A stretch of 10,458 bases of DNA from Verrucomicrobiales bacterium (GCA_002721375.1 PBKH01000022.1:9203-19660); one strand, 5' to 3'; counted from the first letter of the stretch, positions 1-8,348 are shown. A program made the numbers and translations. The notes: generated by a model not told the origin, from the sequence alone.

Positions 1-1658
1 GGTGTTTTGTTTTTTAAACTAGCCCCGCGCCGAGTCAGTGGCGGGTTGGTTGGGCGAGCTTGGCCAAGCGTCTGGCTGCGATCGTGTTGTCTGGTTAGTT
101 CGATGCCAGTCAGCGACTGTTTGTTTCGCAGAATCCTCTTAAATGAACCGGCGGCGACTACCTTGCCTCCCTCAATGCCGGCTCCGGGGCCAAGATCAAT
201 GATGTAGTCAGCACGTGCCATTGTATCTTCGTCGTGTTCAACAATGACTATCGAATTGCCGCGGGATCGGAGTTGTTCAAGTGCACTGAGCAGTTGTTGG
301 TTGTCGCGTGGGTGCAAGCCTATGGTCGGTTCGTCAAGTACGTACAGAACACCGCTTAAATTCGAGCCAAGTTGCGCGGCTAAGTGTATGCGCTGGGTTT
401 CGCCGCCGCTCAAAGTGTTTACTGCTCGGCCGAGTTGCAAATAATCGAGGCCAACCTTGCGCAGAAAATCTAGTCGAGAGATGATCTCCGGCAATATATC
501 TCTGGCAATTTCCGCATCACGCCCGTGCCACTTTACCGTAGCGAACAATTCGTCTGCTGCTTGGACACTGGCCTTCGCAAAAAAATCAATCGTTGGCTCG
601 GAAGAAACATTTCGCTTGGTCGAGCAGTTCAAGGGAAGGCGAACGGCGCGGGCAAGTGGGGCGAGCCTTGCCCCATTGCAGTCTGGGCACAACTCGCGGC
701 TTTCTCCTTGCCAGTCAAACCACGTTTCTTCAACACCCTCCTGTTTATCACCCCGGTCGATGTCTGGGATGTAAAATGTCTCGCCGAAGCCGCGGCAGGA
801 AGGGCACCAGCCACGAGCTGAGTTATAGCTGAAATCTTTTGGATCAAGTGGTGCGAACGATCGGCCGCAACCGCCGCACGAATGGACGGTCGAATGGACG
901 GTCTCGCTGCCGGATTCGTCGATGGCAAAGAGCGTGCCTTGGCCGATGGAAAGACATTCGGCGATTAGTGAATTAGCGTTTTTTGTGCCATGTTTCTTCA
1001 GTCGTCCAACTACTGCATCTACGTTGTGTTCGTTGTAGCGGTCGAGCCGAAGCGGCTTGCCGGATGAGTGGAATTTGCCGTCAGCGCGGATCTGTTCGTA
1101 GCCTTGTCGTGCAGCCCATTCGCCGACGTCGGTGTGAAAGCCCTTTCGATTACGGACACGGGGGGCGAGCAGGAGTAGGTTACCACGTTTTTTAGTCTGT
1201 GCTTTCAGACTGCTGACTAGAGCATCTGGGGTTTGTGGTTGCACCGGAAGATCGCATTCGGGGCAGTGGATTATTCCAAGTTTTGTGTAAAGAAGACGTA
1301 TGAAATGGTAAATCTCAGTGACGGTGGCAACGGTGCTTTTTCCACCTCCGCGCGAGATCCGCTGCTCAATGCTGACGGTGGGTGGCAGGCCGCGGACGGC
1401 GTCGACATCGGGCCGAGGAAGCTGTTCGACAAATTGCCGAGCATAGGCGTTTAGCGAGTCTAGGAATCGGCGCTGGCCCTCGGAAAAAAGAATGTCGAAC
1501 GCGAGCGTGCTTTTGCCGGAGCCGCTTACGCCTGTCACGACGACGAGCTTGTTACGTGGGATGCGGACGGATAGGTTGCGTAGGTTGTGTTCGCGCGCAC
1601 CCTCAACGCTGATCCAACCGGTATCGGGCTGCCTGTTGCTACGTGGGGCCACACTCAC
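1..1658 (-). CDS. uvrA: UvrA-family excinuclease ABC subunit A, N-terminal half (runs off left edge)
   Basis: DNA damage recognition ATPase of nucleotide excision repair. About 552 codons are visible, open to the window edge, and the reading frame is intact throughout. Seen in order: Walker [10 protein letters not shown] at residues 43-51, the UvrA stretch with AYARQFVEQ (71-79) and [18 protein letters not shown] (102-119), zinc-binding pairs CPEC (132-135), CGGC (261-264), CPSC (285-288) and CPDCNGARL (324-332), ABC signature LSGGETQRI (416-424), Walker B with [13 protein letters not shown] (441-453), and the VEHDEDT switch region (473-479). The visible end (about 517-552) is the linker that normally precedes the second nucleotide-binding domain. 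The start is GTG at 1658, overlapping the argS stop by 4 bp (GTGA), with no strong Shine-Dalgarno; a second GTG two codons on is an alternative. Oddity: only about 33 residues separate CRGFG from CPDCNGARL, where E. coli UvrA has an insertion domain of about 120, so it may be a compact UvrA class or paralogue. Confidence 0.93.
   Translation of the reverse strand, partial: MSVAPRSNRQPDTGWISVEGAREHNLRNLSVRIPRNKLVVVTGVSGSGKSTLAFDILFSEGQRRFLDSLNAYARQFVEQLPRPDVDAVRGLPPTVSIEQRISRGGGKSTVATVTEIYHFIRLLYTKLGIIHCPECDLPVQPQTPDALVSSLKAQTKKRGNLLLLAPRVRNRKGFHTDVGEWAARQGYEQIRADGKFHSSGKPLRLDRYNEHNVDAVVGRLKKHGTKNANSLIAECLSIGQGTLFAIDESGSETVHSTVHSCGGCGRSFAPLDPKDFSYNSARGWCPSCRGFGETFYIPDIDRGDKQEGVEETWFDWQGESRELCPDCNGARLAPLARAVRLPLNCSTKRNVSSEPTIDFFAKASVQAADELFATVKWHGRDAEIARDILPEIISRLDFLRKVGLDYLQLGRAVNTLSGGETQRIHLAAQLGSNLSGVLYVLDEPTIGLHPRDNQQLLSALEQLRSRGNSIVIVEHDEDTMARADYIIDLGPGAGIEGGKVVAAGSFKRILRNKQSLTGIELTRQHDRSQTLGQARPTNPPLTRRGASLKNKT
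879..902. repeat. Exact 12-bp tandem duplication inside uvrA
   Basis: The unit CGAATGGACGGT occurs twice back to back (879-890 and 891-902). It is in frame in uvrA and encodes TVHS-TVHS at residues 253-260, immediately before the zinc-binding CGGC pair. It adds four residues without breaking the frame, which fits a slippage-type duplication. Confidence 0.9.
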
Positions 1659-3373
1659 ATTCGTTCGATCGTCTCGAGGCCAAGAGTCTCGAGGCCGGTC
1701 TGGAGTAGCTGACCAGTGATTTTGCAGAGAGCAAGGCGTTGTGTTCGCGTTTCGCCTTTGGCCTGAAGCACCGGACAGTTCTCATAAAATGCACCAAAGT
1801 GGCCTGCGAGTTCGTACAGGTAATTGCAGAGATAGTTTGGCCGGCATTCGTCGACGACTTGCTCAAGGACGAGTCCAAAGCGCAGCAAATGTTTGGCCAG
1901 CGCCAGTTCTTCCAATTGGTCAAGCGCGAACGATTCGGGCTGGGCTAGCGACTCGTCACCGAGTTTTCGAAAAATACTACGGACTCGCGTGAAGGCGTAA
2001 AGTAAGTATGGCGCTGTATTACCAACGAGCGCGAGCATAGTATCCCAGTTGAAAACATAGTCGCTATGGCGGTTGCCGGAGAGATCAGCGTACTTGATAG
2101 CCCCTAGCCCTACGACGCGCGCGATCTCATGTCGTTCATCTTTGGGTAGATCGGGATTCTTTTTGCTTACAGTTTTATATGCTCGTTGCTCGGCCTCGTC
2201 GAGTAGGTCGGCGAGGCGAATGATTTCGCCACTGCGTGTCTTGAATGGGCGTCCGTCTTCTCCGAGTATTGCACCAAACCAGACGTGGTTTAGCTTGATG
2301 CCGTGGTTAGGCTTCCAGCGGTCGTATAGTGCGAAGAGTTGCTGAAAATGCAGCTGCTGTCGGCCGTCGGTGACATAGATAACTTCACTTGGTCGCCAGG
2401 TCTTTTGTCGATGCTCAAGTGTAGCCAAGTCGGTGGTAGTGTAGTTGGCGGCGCCATCACTTTTCTGCACTATAGCCGGCTGCTTCTTGAGTGCTTTGTG
2501 ATTGTTAAAAAAGACGACCTGTGCTCCTTCGCTTTCCTCGGCAATGCCTTGTGCCATTAGTTCATCGACAACACCTTTGAGTCGATTGTTGTAAAAACTT
2601 TCGCCTAGCGTCTCGTCAAATTCCACCCTGAGGCGGCTGTAAATCTCGTCAAACTGATGTCGAGACAGGTTGATCATTTTGCGCCAAATGGCCCGGTTTT
2701 CGGTATTGCCATCCTGCAGCTTGACAAGTTCTTTCCTAGCACTGGCAAGGATGGATTCGTCTTTGTCGCAGTCGTTGTTGACAAGTTTGTACAGGCGTTC
2801 CATTTCAGCAAGGGCATCCCTTTCAAGCGCCTTATGGTCAAGATGTTGCTTCCAGCCGACTAGTAGTTTGCCGAACTGTGTGCCCCAGTCTCCGATGTGA
2901 TTGTCAGTGACAACTTTGTGGCCGAGCAACCGAAAGGTTTTTGCCAACGCGTAGCCGAGGATGGTCGATCGGATGTGTCCGACGTGCATTGGTTTGGCTA
3001 TGTTGGGAGAAGAATAGTCAATGACGATTGTGCGTGGCTTGAGTGCCGTCCGGTAAAACAGGTGCTTGCCTTTGGCTGCATCGACGAGGGTAGCGGATAA
3101 AGCATCGATCTTGAGCCGAAAATTTAAAAAACCAGGACCGGCTATTTCGATTGGTTGGCAGAAGTCGGTGACTTCGATTTTATCAATGACTTGGGTGGCA
3201 AAATCGCGCGGGTTGAGTTTGTTTCGCTTGGCCAAGCCGATGAGGGCGTTAGTTTGGTAGTCGCCGAATTTCGGTTCCGGGCAGGGGCGGATAAGTACGC
3301 TTGAGATGTCGGCATCGGGCAGGATCTCTAGGACAGCACGCTGCAGTTTTTCCTGTAGGACGAAATGGATCAC
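1655..3373 (-). CDS. argS: Arginyl-tRNA synthetase (class I)
   Basis: Charges tRNA-Arg with arginine in the cytoplasm. The 572-residue length is normal for bacterial ArgRS. The N-terminal Add-1-type domain covers about residues 1-110. The catalytic core has the HIGH-like signature in [17 protein letters not shown] (121-137), then [12 protein letters not shown]. The KMSKS loop is replaced by FKTRSG (377-382), as in many ArgRS. The C-terminal DALR anticodon-binding domain starts near residue 453 with [12 protein letters not shown] and runs to the end. The start is GTG at 3373; no Shine-Dalgarno is evident, and the in-frame TTG just upstream is blocked by a stop. The gene lies 52 bp after the EIIA gene and overlaps uvrA by 4 bp (ATGTGA), so translational coupling to uvrA is likely. 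No sign of damage. Confidence 0.97.
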   Translation of the reverse strand: MIHFVLQEKLQRAVLEILPDADISSVLIRPCPEPKFGDYQTNALIGLAKRNKLNPRDFATQVIDKIEVTDFCQPIEIAGPGFLNFRLKIDALSATLVDAAKGKHLFYRTALKPRTIVIDYSSPNIAKPMHVGHIRSTILGYALAKTFRLLGHKVVTDNHIGDWGTQFGKLLVGWKQHLDHKALERDALAEMERLYKLVNNDCDKDESILASARKELVKLQDGNTENRAIWRKMINLSRHQFDEIYSRLRVEFDETLGESFYNNRLKGVVDELMAQGIAEESEGAQVVFFNNHKALKKQPAIVQKSDGAANYTTTDLATLEHRQKTWRPSEVIYVTDGRQQLHFQQLFALYDRWKPNHGIKLNHVWFGAILGEDGRPFKTRSGEIIRLADLLDEAEQRAYKTVSKKNPDLPKDERHEIARVVGLGAIKYADLSGNRHSDYVFNWDTMLALVGNTAPYLLYAFTRVRSIFRKLGDESLAQPESFALDQLEELALAKHLLRFGLVLEQVVDECRPNYLCNYLYELAGHFGAFYENCPVLQAKGETRTQRLALCKITGQLLQTGLETLGLETIERM

Positions 3374-3425
3374 GTTTTGTATCGCTTATTCAAGCACAGG
3401 CAGACTTCGCTTAAAAAACTGGGAC

Positions 3426-3890
3426 TCAGGTTTCCTGTGTGTCGCGAATGATCTGGTACATTTCGGCTTCGTCTTCGGCCTCCTGTAGCGACTTGCGGAA
3501 TTCATTCTTGTGAAGCACTTTTGCAATCTTGGCGAGCGTGTGGAGATGTTTCTGAAATTGACCCTGCGGCACAAGGAATAGCATTACAAGGTTGACCGGT
3601 TGGTTGTCAAGCGCTTCAAAGTTGATGCCGCCTTTGCTGCGGCCGAATGCCCCGGTGACATTGTCAATCAAATCGGTCGAGGCATGCGGAATTCCAATGC
3701 CAAAACCGATGCCGGTACTCATTGAAGCTTCTCGTTTTTTGACCACCGAGATAATTGCTTCGCGGTCAACCGCCTTAATTTGACCGTTGACTACGAGCAA
3801 TTCAATTAGTTCCTCAATTGCTTCCCAGCGATCGGAGGCTTTCAGATCCGTGAGGATTTGTTCTTTTTTTAGAAAATCAGCCAACTCCAT
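3426..3890 (-). CDS. ptsN: PTS EIIA type-2 domain protein, PtsN-like
   Basis: A single-domain PTS IIA protein of 154 residues, in the fructose/mannitol/nitrogen-PTS (PF00359-type) family. The phosphorylated histidine is H69 in GIGIPHAST. The conserved HLHTLAKIAKVL helix (115-126) and the VMLFLVPQG strand (102-110) also fit. It has no fused EIIB or EIIC and no sugar permease next to it. That is the pattern of regulatory EIIA-Ntr proteins rather than sugar uptake. I chose ATG at 3890, which gives the usual N terminus MELADFLKK; an in-frame TTG at 3953 would add 21 residues unlike the family. It is the first gene of a probable ptsN-argS-uvrA transcription unit. Whether it truly belongs to a nitrogen PTS needs HPr/EI genes elsewhere in the genome. 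Confidence 0.9.
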   Translation of the reverse strand: MELADFLKKEQILTDLKASDRWEAIEELIELLVVNGQIKAVDREAIISVVKKREASMSTGIGFGIGIPHASTDLIDNVTGAFGRSKGGINFEALDNQPVNLVMLFLVPQGQFQKHLHTLAKIAKVLHKNEFRKSLQEAEDEAEMYQIIRDTQET

Positions 3891-4006
3891 GATATGCGCC
3901 AAAATTAAGTATTTCGACGCGGTTGTGCTACCTGTTTTACTGTCGAGGTTCAAGCGTGAACTTCGTTGCTTAAAAATCTCTTCTTAGGCAGTATTGCGAA
4001 GTCCAA
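3891..4006. promoter_or_regulatory. Divergent intergenic region
   Basis: A 116-bp gap between the leftward EIIA gene and the rightward operon must hold both promoters if these are the first genes of their units. I see only poor sigma-70 candidates (a TTGAAC hexamer reading leftward without a good -10 at the right spacing), so I do not mark exact sites. Confidence 0.35.
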
Positions 4007-4750
4007 ATGAAACCGACTTATATTCAGTGTGGGTCATTTGCGATGATTTTGAGTGCCATTGCTGGCATCGGCTTGGCCGAGATTCCGGTCAAATTACCGT
4101 CGGTGGATTTGATTATCGAGAGGAATATAAAAGCTCTTGGCGGCGAAAAATCCATGCGACGACTTCAGAACCGCGAGGCACGAGGGACGATTCAGTTGAC
4201 CACATTCGGTGCGGAGATGCCTGTTCTTCTTAGGCATGCGGCACCTAATAGAGAGATGATGGAACTTACTATCGATGGAGTAGGAAATGTACTCGATGTG
4301 TTCGATGGCCTAAAAGGCTGGACGCAAACGCCGGATGGCAACATTACAGTTAAAAAAAAGCGCGAAGTTACTAATAAAGTAATTGATGCTGATTTTTATG
4401 CCTATCTACATTTCAGGAAGAACTATCCCAAGATCCAGTTGCTGGGGTTGGAGAAGTTTTTCGATAAGATGGTTTACGCGGTTAAAATGATCCCGAAAGA
4501 AGGGGATGCGGACACGTTTTATTTTGACACAGCGACTGGTCTCGTCTCCGGGGTTGCCTCTACTGCCGAAATACAAGGTATAGACACCAAAACTAAAGTG
4601 CTGTTCCGTGACTACAAAAAAGTGGATGGTGTGAGGGTTCCTCACACTTTGGAGCTAGTAGAACCGTCATTTGCTGCATTCACTATTCGGCTCAACTCGG
4701 TGAAGCACAATGTCAAAGATACAGCTAACTGGTTTCGCAAAATCAAGTGA
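4007..4750 (+). CDS. Exported LolA-like hypothetical protein
   Basis: A 247-residue protein with no gene name I can give. Residues 1-24 look like a Sec signal peptide: a hydrophobic run (FAMILSAIAGIG) and a likely cut after GLA, before EIP. It should therefore be periplasmic or outer-membrane associated. The body has the pattern of proteins often annotated as outer membrane lipoprotein-sorting or LolA-like: an ALGGEK opening near residue 44, R/E-rich beta strands, FDGLKGW (about 103-109), a YFDTATGLVSG strand (171-181), then DYKKVDGVRVPHTLEL (about 203-218). The family assignment rests on this pattern alone. ATG at 4007 preserves the signal peptide; no strong Shine-Dalgarno is present. It is the first gene of the rightward run, and its TGA overlaps the next start by 4 bp. 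Confidence 0.75.
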   Translation: MKPTYIQCGSFAMILSAIAGIGLAEIPVKLPSVDLIIERNIKALGGEKSMRRLQNREARGTIQLTTFGAEMPVLLRHAAPNREMMELTIDGVGNVLDVFDGLKGWTQTPDGNITVKKKREVTNKVIDADFYAYLHFRKNYPKIQLLGLEKFFDKMVYAVKMIPKEGDADTFYFDTATGLVSGVASTAEIQGIDTKTKVLFRDYKKVDGVRVPHTLELVEPSFAAFTIRLNSVKHNVKDTANWFRKIK

Positions 4751-5406
4751 GCAATCGGGAGCAAATTATTTCACAGATTGTAGATGCGGGGATTGTGGCG
4801 ATTGTGCGCGTCCCCCGAAACGAGTGGGCGTTGCCGCTGGCAAGGGCGCTTGTTGCAGGTGGCATTCGGGCGGTGGAATTAACGATGAGTATTCCTAATG
4901 CTCTTGATGCAATCCGCCAGATTGACGAAGAATTGGGCGGCGAAATTCTACTCGGCGTTGGCACTGTGATTGATGACGATATCTGTTGCGCAGCAATTGA
5001 TGCTGGAGCAAAATATATCATCAGTCCGATCACAAAGCCTTCCATTGTTGAGGCTGCGCATGCGATGGATCGGCCGACGATGCTGGGCGCCTACACTCCT
5101 ACGGAGGCACAAACGGCACATGAGGCTGGTTCTGATTTTATAAAGATTTTTCCAGCAGATACTTTGGGTCCTGGCTATATCAAGTCTTTGCTCGCACCGT
5201 TGCCGCATCTGAAAATCATCCCCACAGGTGGGGTAAACCTGGAGACGATGGAAGCTTTCCTTTCCGCCGGATCGGCGGCGTTGGGCGTCGGTTCTGCATT
5301 GCTTAAAAAGGAGGTTGTTGCCGCTGAGAATTGGGGTGAGTTGAAGCTTCTAGCTTGTCAATACTGTGACAAGTTAGCCGAGGTAAAAACTCGGCTGCGG
5401 CTTTAA
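4747..5406 (+). CDS. eda: KDPG/KDPGal-type 2-keto-3-deoxy sugar acid aldolase
   Basis: A class I (Schiff-base) aldolase that splits 2-keto-3-deoxy-6-phospho sugar acids, or 4-hydroxy-2-oxoglutarate, to pyruvate and an aldehyde; a soluble TIM barrel of 219 residues. Seen: the catalytic lysine K133 in FIKIFPAD, the general base E44 in VELTM, the GVGTV strand (70-74), and the PTGGVNLE loop (159-166). Where E. coli Eda has phosphate-binding Arg49, this protein has serine (S48). The KIFP...GPGYIKSLLAPLP stretch is closer to the E. coli KDPGal aldolase DgoA, so the substrate is uncertain and the symbol only marks the family. The start is GTG at 4747, overlapping the previous stop (GTGA), with no Shine-Dalgarno, which suggests coupled translation. 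No dehydratase (edd) or sugar kinase is nearby. Two hairpins lie in the last 55 bp. Confidence 0.9.
   Translation: MSNREQIISQIVDAGIVAIVRVPRNEWALPLARALVAGGIRAVELTMSIPNALDAIRQIDEELGGEILLGVGTVIDDDICCAAIDAGAKYIISPITKPSIVEAAHAMDRPTMLGAYTPTEAQTAHEAGSDFIKIFPADTLGPGYIKSLLAPLPHLKIIPTGGVNLETMEAFLSAGSAALGVGSALLKKEVVAAENWGELKLLACQYCDKLAEVKTRLRL
5354..5396 (+). other. Two adjacent perfect 7-bp hairpins at the 3' end of eda
   Basis: CTTGTCA (5354-5360) pairs with TGACAAG (5367-5373), and AGCCGAG (5376-5382) pairs with CTCGGCT (5390-5396). They are two bases apart and end about 10 bp before the eda stop. No T run follows, so this is not a convincing intrinsic terminator. It may be an RNA processing or stability element in the operon message. 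Confidence 0.45.
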
Positions 5407-5460
5407 TTCGATTGGTCAATTTGGCTTTACGTTTGGGGAGCCGTTTGATACGCAGCACGT

Positions 5461-6276
5461 GTGACGGAGAATCCCATTGTTGGCTTTATTGGTGCTGGCC
5501 GAATGGCCACTGCTTTGGCCAAAGGCTTTGTCAATGCCGGTCTCGTTTCGCCGGACAAACTGATTGCCAGTGATCTGATTCCGGCTGGGCGCGATGCGTT
5601 TGGCCAACAGTTGGGATGTAGTACGACTGATTCAAATGTCGAGGTCTTGGCGAAGGCCAAGATCATCATTCTGGCATTCAAACCGCATCAACTCGAAGAA
5701 GCGACAGGACCTCTACAGGATCAATTCGACGAATCCCATCTTGTGATTTCGATTTTGGCTGGCGTGCGCTTGGCTAAGCTCGACAAGGCTTGCGGTCGGC
5801 GTGCACGAGTAGTTCGTGTGATGCCAAACACGCCAGCGCTGGTTGGTGAGGGTGCCTGCGGCTATGCACTTGGCCAAGCGGCAACGGAGGACGATGGAGT
5901 GATGGTGGAGCGTTTGCTATCAGCAGTGGGGGTGGCTTACCAAGTCAAGGAGCATTTGATCGATGCCGTGACAGGCCTTAGCGGTAGTGGGCCGGCATAC
6001 GGTTACACGATCATTGAAGCATTGAGTGATGGCGGCGTGGCGGCTGGACTGCCGCGGGAGATTGCGACCAAGTTGGCTGCACAGACAATGCTCGGTGCAG
6101 CGCGAATGGTACTTGAGACCGGACAGCATCCTGGCGAATTGAAAGATATGGTTTGCAGCCCAGGCGGAACAACGATTGAGGGTGTTCACGAGCTGGAAGA
6201 GGGTGGAGTGCGAAGTGCACTCATTAATGCTGTACGAGCTGCGGCGGAACGGGCTTTCGAACTGGGTCAAGAATAG
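5461..6276 (+). CDS. proC: Pyrroline-5-carboxylate reductase
   Basis: Catalyses the last step of proline synthesis, reducing 1-pyrroline-5-carboxylate with NAD(P)H in the cytoplasm. The 271-residue length is typical. The N-terminal Rossmann fold opens with VGFIGAGRMATALAKGF (7-23); FKPHQ and VMPNTPALVGEG (about 120-131) follow. The C-terminal dimerisation and active-site domain has GLSGSGPAYGY (172-182) and the family signature with HPGELKDMVCSPGGTTIEGV, then the RSALINAVRAAAERAFEL end. The start is GTG at 5461; no close Shine-Dalgarno is seen, and a GGGAG lies about 20 bp upstream. It lies 54 bp after eda and 6 bp before the AI-2E gene. The glutamate-to-P5C genes (proA, proB) are not in the window. 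Confidence 0.96.
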   Translation: MTENPIVGFIGAGRMATALAKGFVNAGLVSPDKLIASDLIPAGRDAFGQQLGCSTTDSNVEVLAKAKIIILAFKPHQLEEATGPLQDQFDESHLVISILAGVRLAKLDKACGRRARVVRVMPNTPALVGEGACGYALGQAATEDDGVMVERLLSAVGVAYQVKEHLIDAVTGLSGSGPAYGYTIIEALSDGGVAAGLPREIATKLAAQTMLGAARMVLETGQHPGELKDMVCSPGGTTIEGVHELEEGGVRSALINAVRAAAERAFELGQE

Positions 6277-6282
6277 GTACAG

Positions 6283-7470
6283 ATGGCGTACCCACCACCA
6301 ACCGAGAAACAGGCTCGAATTCTCTGGACCTCGGTGACGGCACTTGCTGTGGGTGTGCTTCTAGCATTGACAGCCCTGTTGACTTTAGGCTTTGCCTGGG
6401 TGGTTAACGTGCTTTCCTCGATCTTGATCCCACTGGCGATTGCCGGTGTCATCGCCTATCTGCTTGATCCGATTGTCGATTGGTTCCAACGGAAACGTGG
6501 CTTCAAGCGCCAGAACGCTATCATTTTGGTGTTTTGCATCGCGGTGCTGCTGCTTTTGGGCACTGTAGCCTCATTGATGCCGTCGTTGATTACGCAAGTG
6601 GGTAAACTTACCACCGAATTTCCAAAGAAGGCCAAGAAATTTCAGGAGAATGTGAGTTCGATTGTCAACCCGGCTAACACCTCGACCAACGTGCTGACTA
6701 AACCGGGTTGGTTCGAGGCACCGCAGGATTGGATGAAGGATGTTGTTGTTTCCAACGAAAAGGCGCGGGAGTTTACGGTGAATGCCGTGGAAAAAATATC
6801 AGCGTGGGTGCTTGAGCAGTTGAAGAAAGTGATGTCGTTATTCGGCTTCCTTGCTGGTTTAGCTCTGGTGCCGGTGTATGTATTTTACTTTTTGCTGGAG
6901 AAGCGGGGGATCAAGCGGAACTGGACCGACTATCTGCCGGTGCGCGAATCGCAGGTCAAGGAGGAGATCGTTTTTGTGCTGCGCTCCATTAACGACTGCC
7001 TGATCGTGTTTTTCCGAGGACAGGTGCTGGTGGCGATGTGCGTCGGGGTTCTGTTGACTTTCGGGTTTCTGTTAATCGGCTTGGAATACGCTATCTTGCT
7101 TGGGGTGATGGCGGGATTACTAGGAATCATTCCGTATCTCGGGGTGGCATTAAGTATCATTCCTGCATTCATACTGGCGATGATCCAGTTCGTGCCGGAT
7201 GACGGTTGGTTCAAGCCGATTCTCGTTTTGGTTTGGTTTGCTGCCGTGCAGGCGATGGAGGGACTGATTATTTCTCCGAAGATAATCGGCGACCGCGTGG
7301 GACTGCATCCTTTGACGATTATCATTGCCGTGATGGTGGGTACCACCTTGCTTGGGGGTATAATGGGAGGGGTGCTAGCCATTCCTTTGACCGCCGCTTT
7401 GCGGACGCTTATGTTCCGGTATGTTTGGAGGGACCGAGTGCACGCCGAGGGTGAGTCTGTAGCAATGTGA
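6283..7470 (+). CDS. AI-2E family transporter (PerM/YdiK-like membrane protein)
   Basis: A 395-residue inner-membrane protein of the AI-2E transporter family (PF01594-type). Members have been linked to autoinducer-2 export, Na+/H+ antiport or unknown roles, so the substrate is open. Hydrophobic helices lie near residues 13-42, 43-61, 79-100 and 183-207, with a cluster at about 240-375. The hallmark C-terminal block is present: GLLGIIPYLG, then LIISPKIIGDRVGLHPLTI (GLHPL at 340-344) and GGVLAIPLTAAL. The stretch between the third and fourth helices (about 101-180) is soluble and lysine-rich. ATG at 6283 has an AGGT 5-6 bases upstream. The gene starts 6 bp after proC and its stop (ATGTGA) overlaps a possible GTG start of pssA. 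Confidence 0.92.
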   Translation: MAYPPPTEKQARILWTSVTALAVGVLLALTALLTLGFAWVVNVLSSILIPLAIAGVIAYLLDPIVDWFQRKRGFKRQNAIILVFCIAVLLLLGTVASLMPSLITQVGKLTTEFPKKAKKFQENVSSIVNPANTSTNVLTKPGWFEAPQDWMKDVVVSNEKAREFTVNAVEKISAWVLEQLKKVMSLFGFLAGLALVPVYVFYFLLEKRGIKRNWTDYLPVRESQVKEEIVFVLRSINDCLIVFFRGQVLVAMCVGVLLTFGFLLIGLEYAILLGVMAGLLGIIPYLGVALSIIPAFILAMIQFVPDDGWFKPILVLVWFAAVQAMEGLIISPKIIGDRVGLHPLTIIIAVMVGTTLLGGIMGGVLAIPLTAALRTLMFRYVWRDRVHAEGESVAM

Positions 7471-7502
7471 GTAACAACAAGCTTCCACAACAGGAATCAG
7501 CT

Positions 7503-8330
7503 ATGTCTCTGGGTGGCGGTCGGCTGCGTATATTCTTTCTGCCTAACCTGATGACGGCGGGTAACCTCTTGTGTGGATTTCTCGCACTGGCGTTCATTGT
7601 GCAGGTGGCGCCTGAAACGACCGGATCAGAAGAATCGGTATTCAGTGAGGTTGATATAGGGAAAATCAGGAATGCTCTTTGGTTGATTATGGGAGCGTTT
7701 TTATTTGATGCGCTCGACGGGCGTATTGCTCGCCTTATAGGCAAGGAAAGTCCGTTTGGGCTTCAGTTCGACTCGTTGGCCGATGTGATTTCATTTGGAG
7801 CCGCACCAGCATTTCTTATGCAGAGAGTGATTTTGCATGACTTCGAGCAAGTTGGCCTTGTGGTGGCATCGGTTTATCTGCTTTGTGGGGCGCTTCGATT
7901 GGCTCGTTACAACTGTCTGGCGGCGTTGCCTGATAGCGAAAATAGTCAGGAATTTCTTGGATTACCCATCCCAGCTTCTGCCGCGATGGTGGCATCATTG
8001 ACAATGTTTCTTCTCTGGCTTGAGGAAAAAAATCTGCCGTCCAGTTCTTGGCGCTGGGTACTGCTGGCGCTCTTGGTGTTTCTGTCGGTTATGATGGTCA
8101 GCGAGGTTAAGTATCCCTCATTCAAAAAACTGGATTTCCGGTCTCGTCGTCCTTTTGCCAAGTTTGCCTGTGCTGTGGTTGTTGTGGTCTGCTTTGTGTT
8201 CCTATGGAAATATCTAGTTCCGATTGTGCTGCCGTTGATTTTTACTTCTTATCTGATTTATGGGTTCGTGCGACCGCGATTGTCGCGAAAATTGAGGAGA
8301 GAAATTGAGGAGGACATTGACGACGAGTAA
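7503..8330 (+). CDS. pssA: CDP-diacylglycerol-serine O-phosphatidyltransferase
   Basis: Makes phosphatidylserine from CDP-diacylglycerol and serine in the inner membrane, the first step to phosphatidylethanolamine. The CDP-alcohol phosphatidyltransferase motif D-x2-DG-x2-AR-x8-G-x3-D-x3-D is complete (D69, D72, G73, A76, R77, G86, D90, D94). The opening FLPNLMTAGNLLCGFLAL (12-29) and the CGALRLARYN segment are typical of the integral-membrane (type II) PssA. About seven hydrophobic helices and a charged C-tail (EIEEDIDDE) follow. I chose ATG at 7503 because AGGA lies 7 bases upstream. GTG at 7467, in frame and overlapping the previous stop by 4 bp, would add 12 residues and cannot be excluded. 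The lysE-type gene follows 18 bp later. Confidence 0.93.
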   Translation: MSLGGGRLRIFFLPNLMTAGNLLCGFLALAFIVQVAPETTGSEESVFSEVDIGKIRNALWLIMGAFLFDALDGRIARLIGKESPFGLQFDSLADVISFGAAPAFLMQRVILHDFEQVGLVVASVYLLCGALRLARYNCLAALPDSENSQEFLGLPIPASAAMVASLTMFLLWLEEKNLPSSSWRWVLLALLVFLSVMMVSEVKYPSFKKLDFRSRRPFAKFACAVVVVVCFVFLWKYLVPIVLPLIFTSYLIYGFVRPRLSRKLRREIEEDIDDE

Positions 8331-8348
8331 CAATCAGAGGTTCTACTC

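Noticed and set aside
1..1650. Rightward and other-frame open frames across the uvrA region, for example 457-774 and 629-928
   Set aside because: They lie over a continuous leftward UvrA frame with all expected motifs and have arginine/serine-rich compositions typical of shadow frames.
3891..3953. N-terminal extension of the EIIA protein to a TTG at 3953
   Set aside because: The extra 21 residues are unlike PtsN-type N termini, and the ATG at 3890 begins exactly where the domain starts.
6930..7490. A 186-codon leftward open frame opposite the AI-2E gene
   Set aside because: It is antisense to the conserved C-terminal block of the AI-2E protein and shows no recognisable domain.
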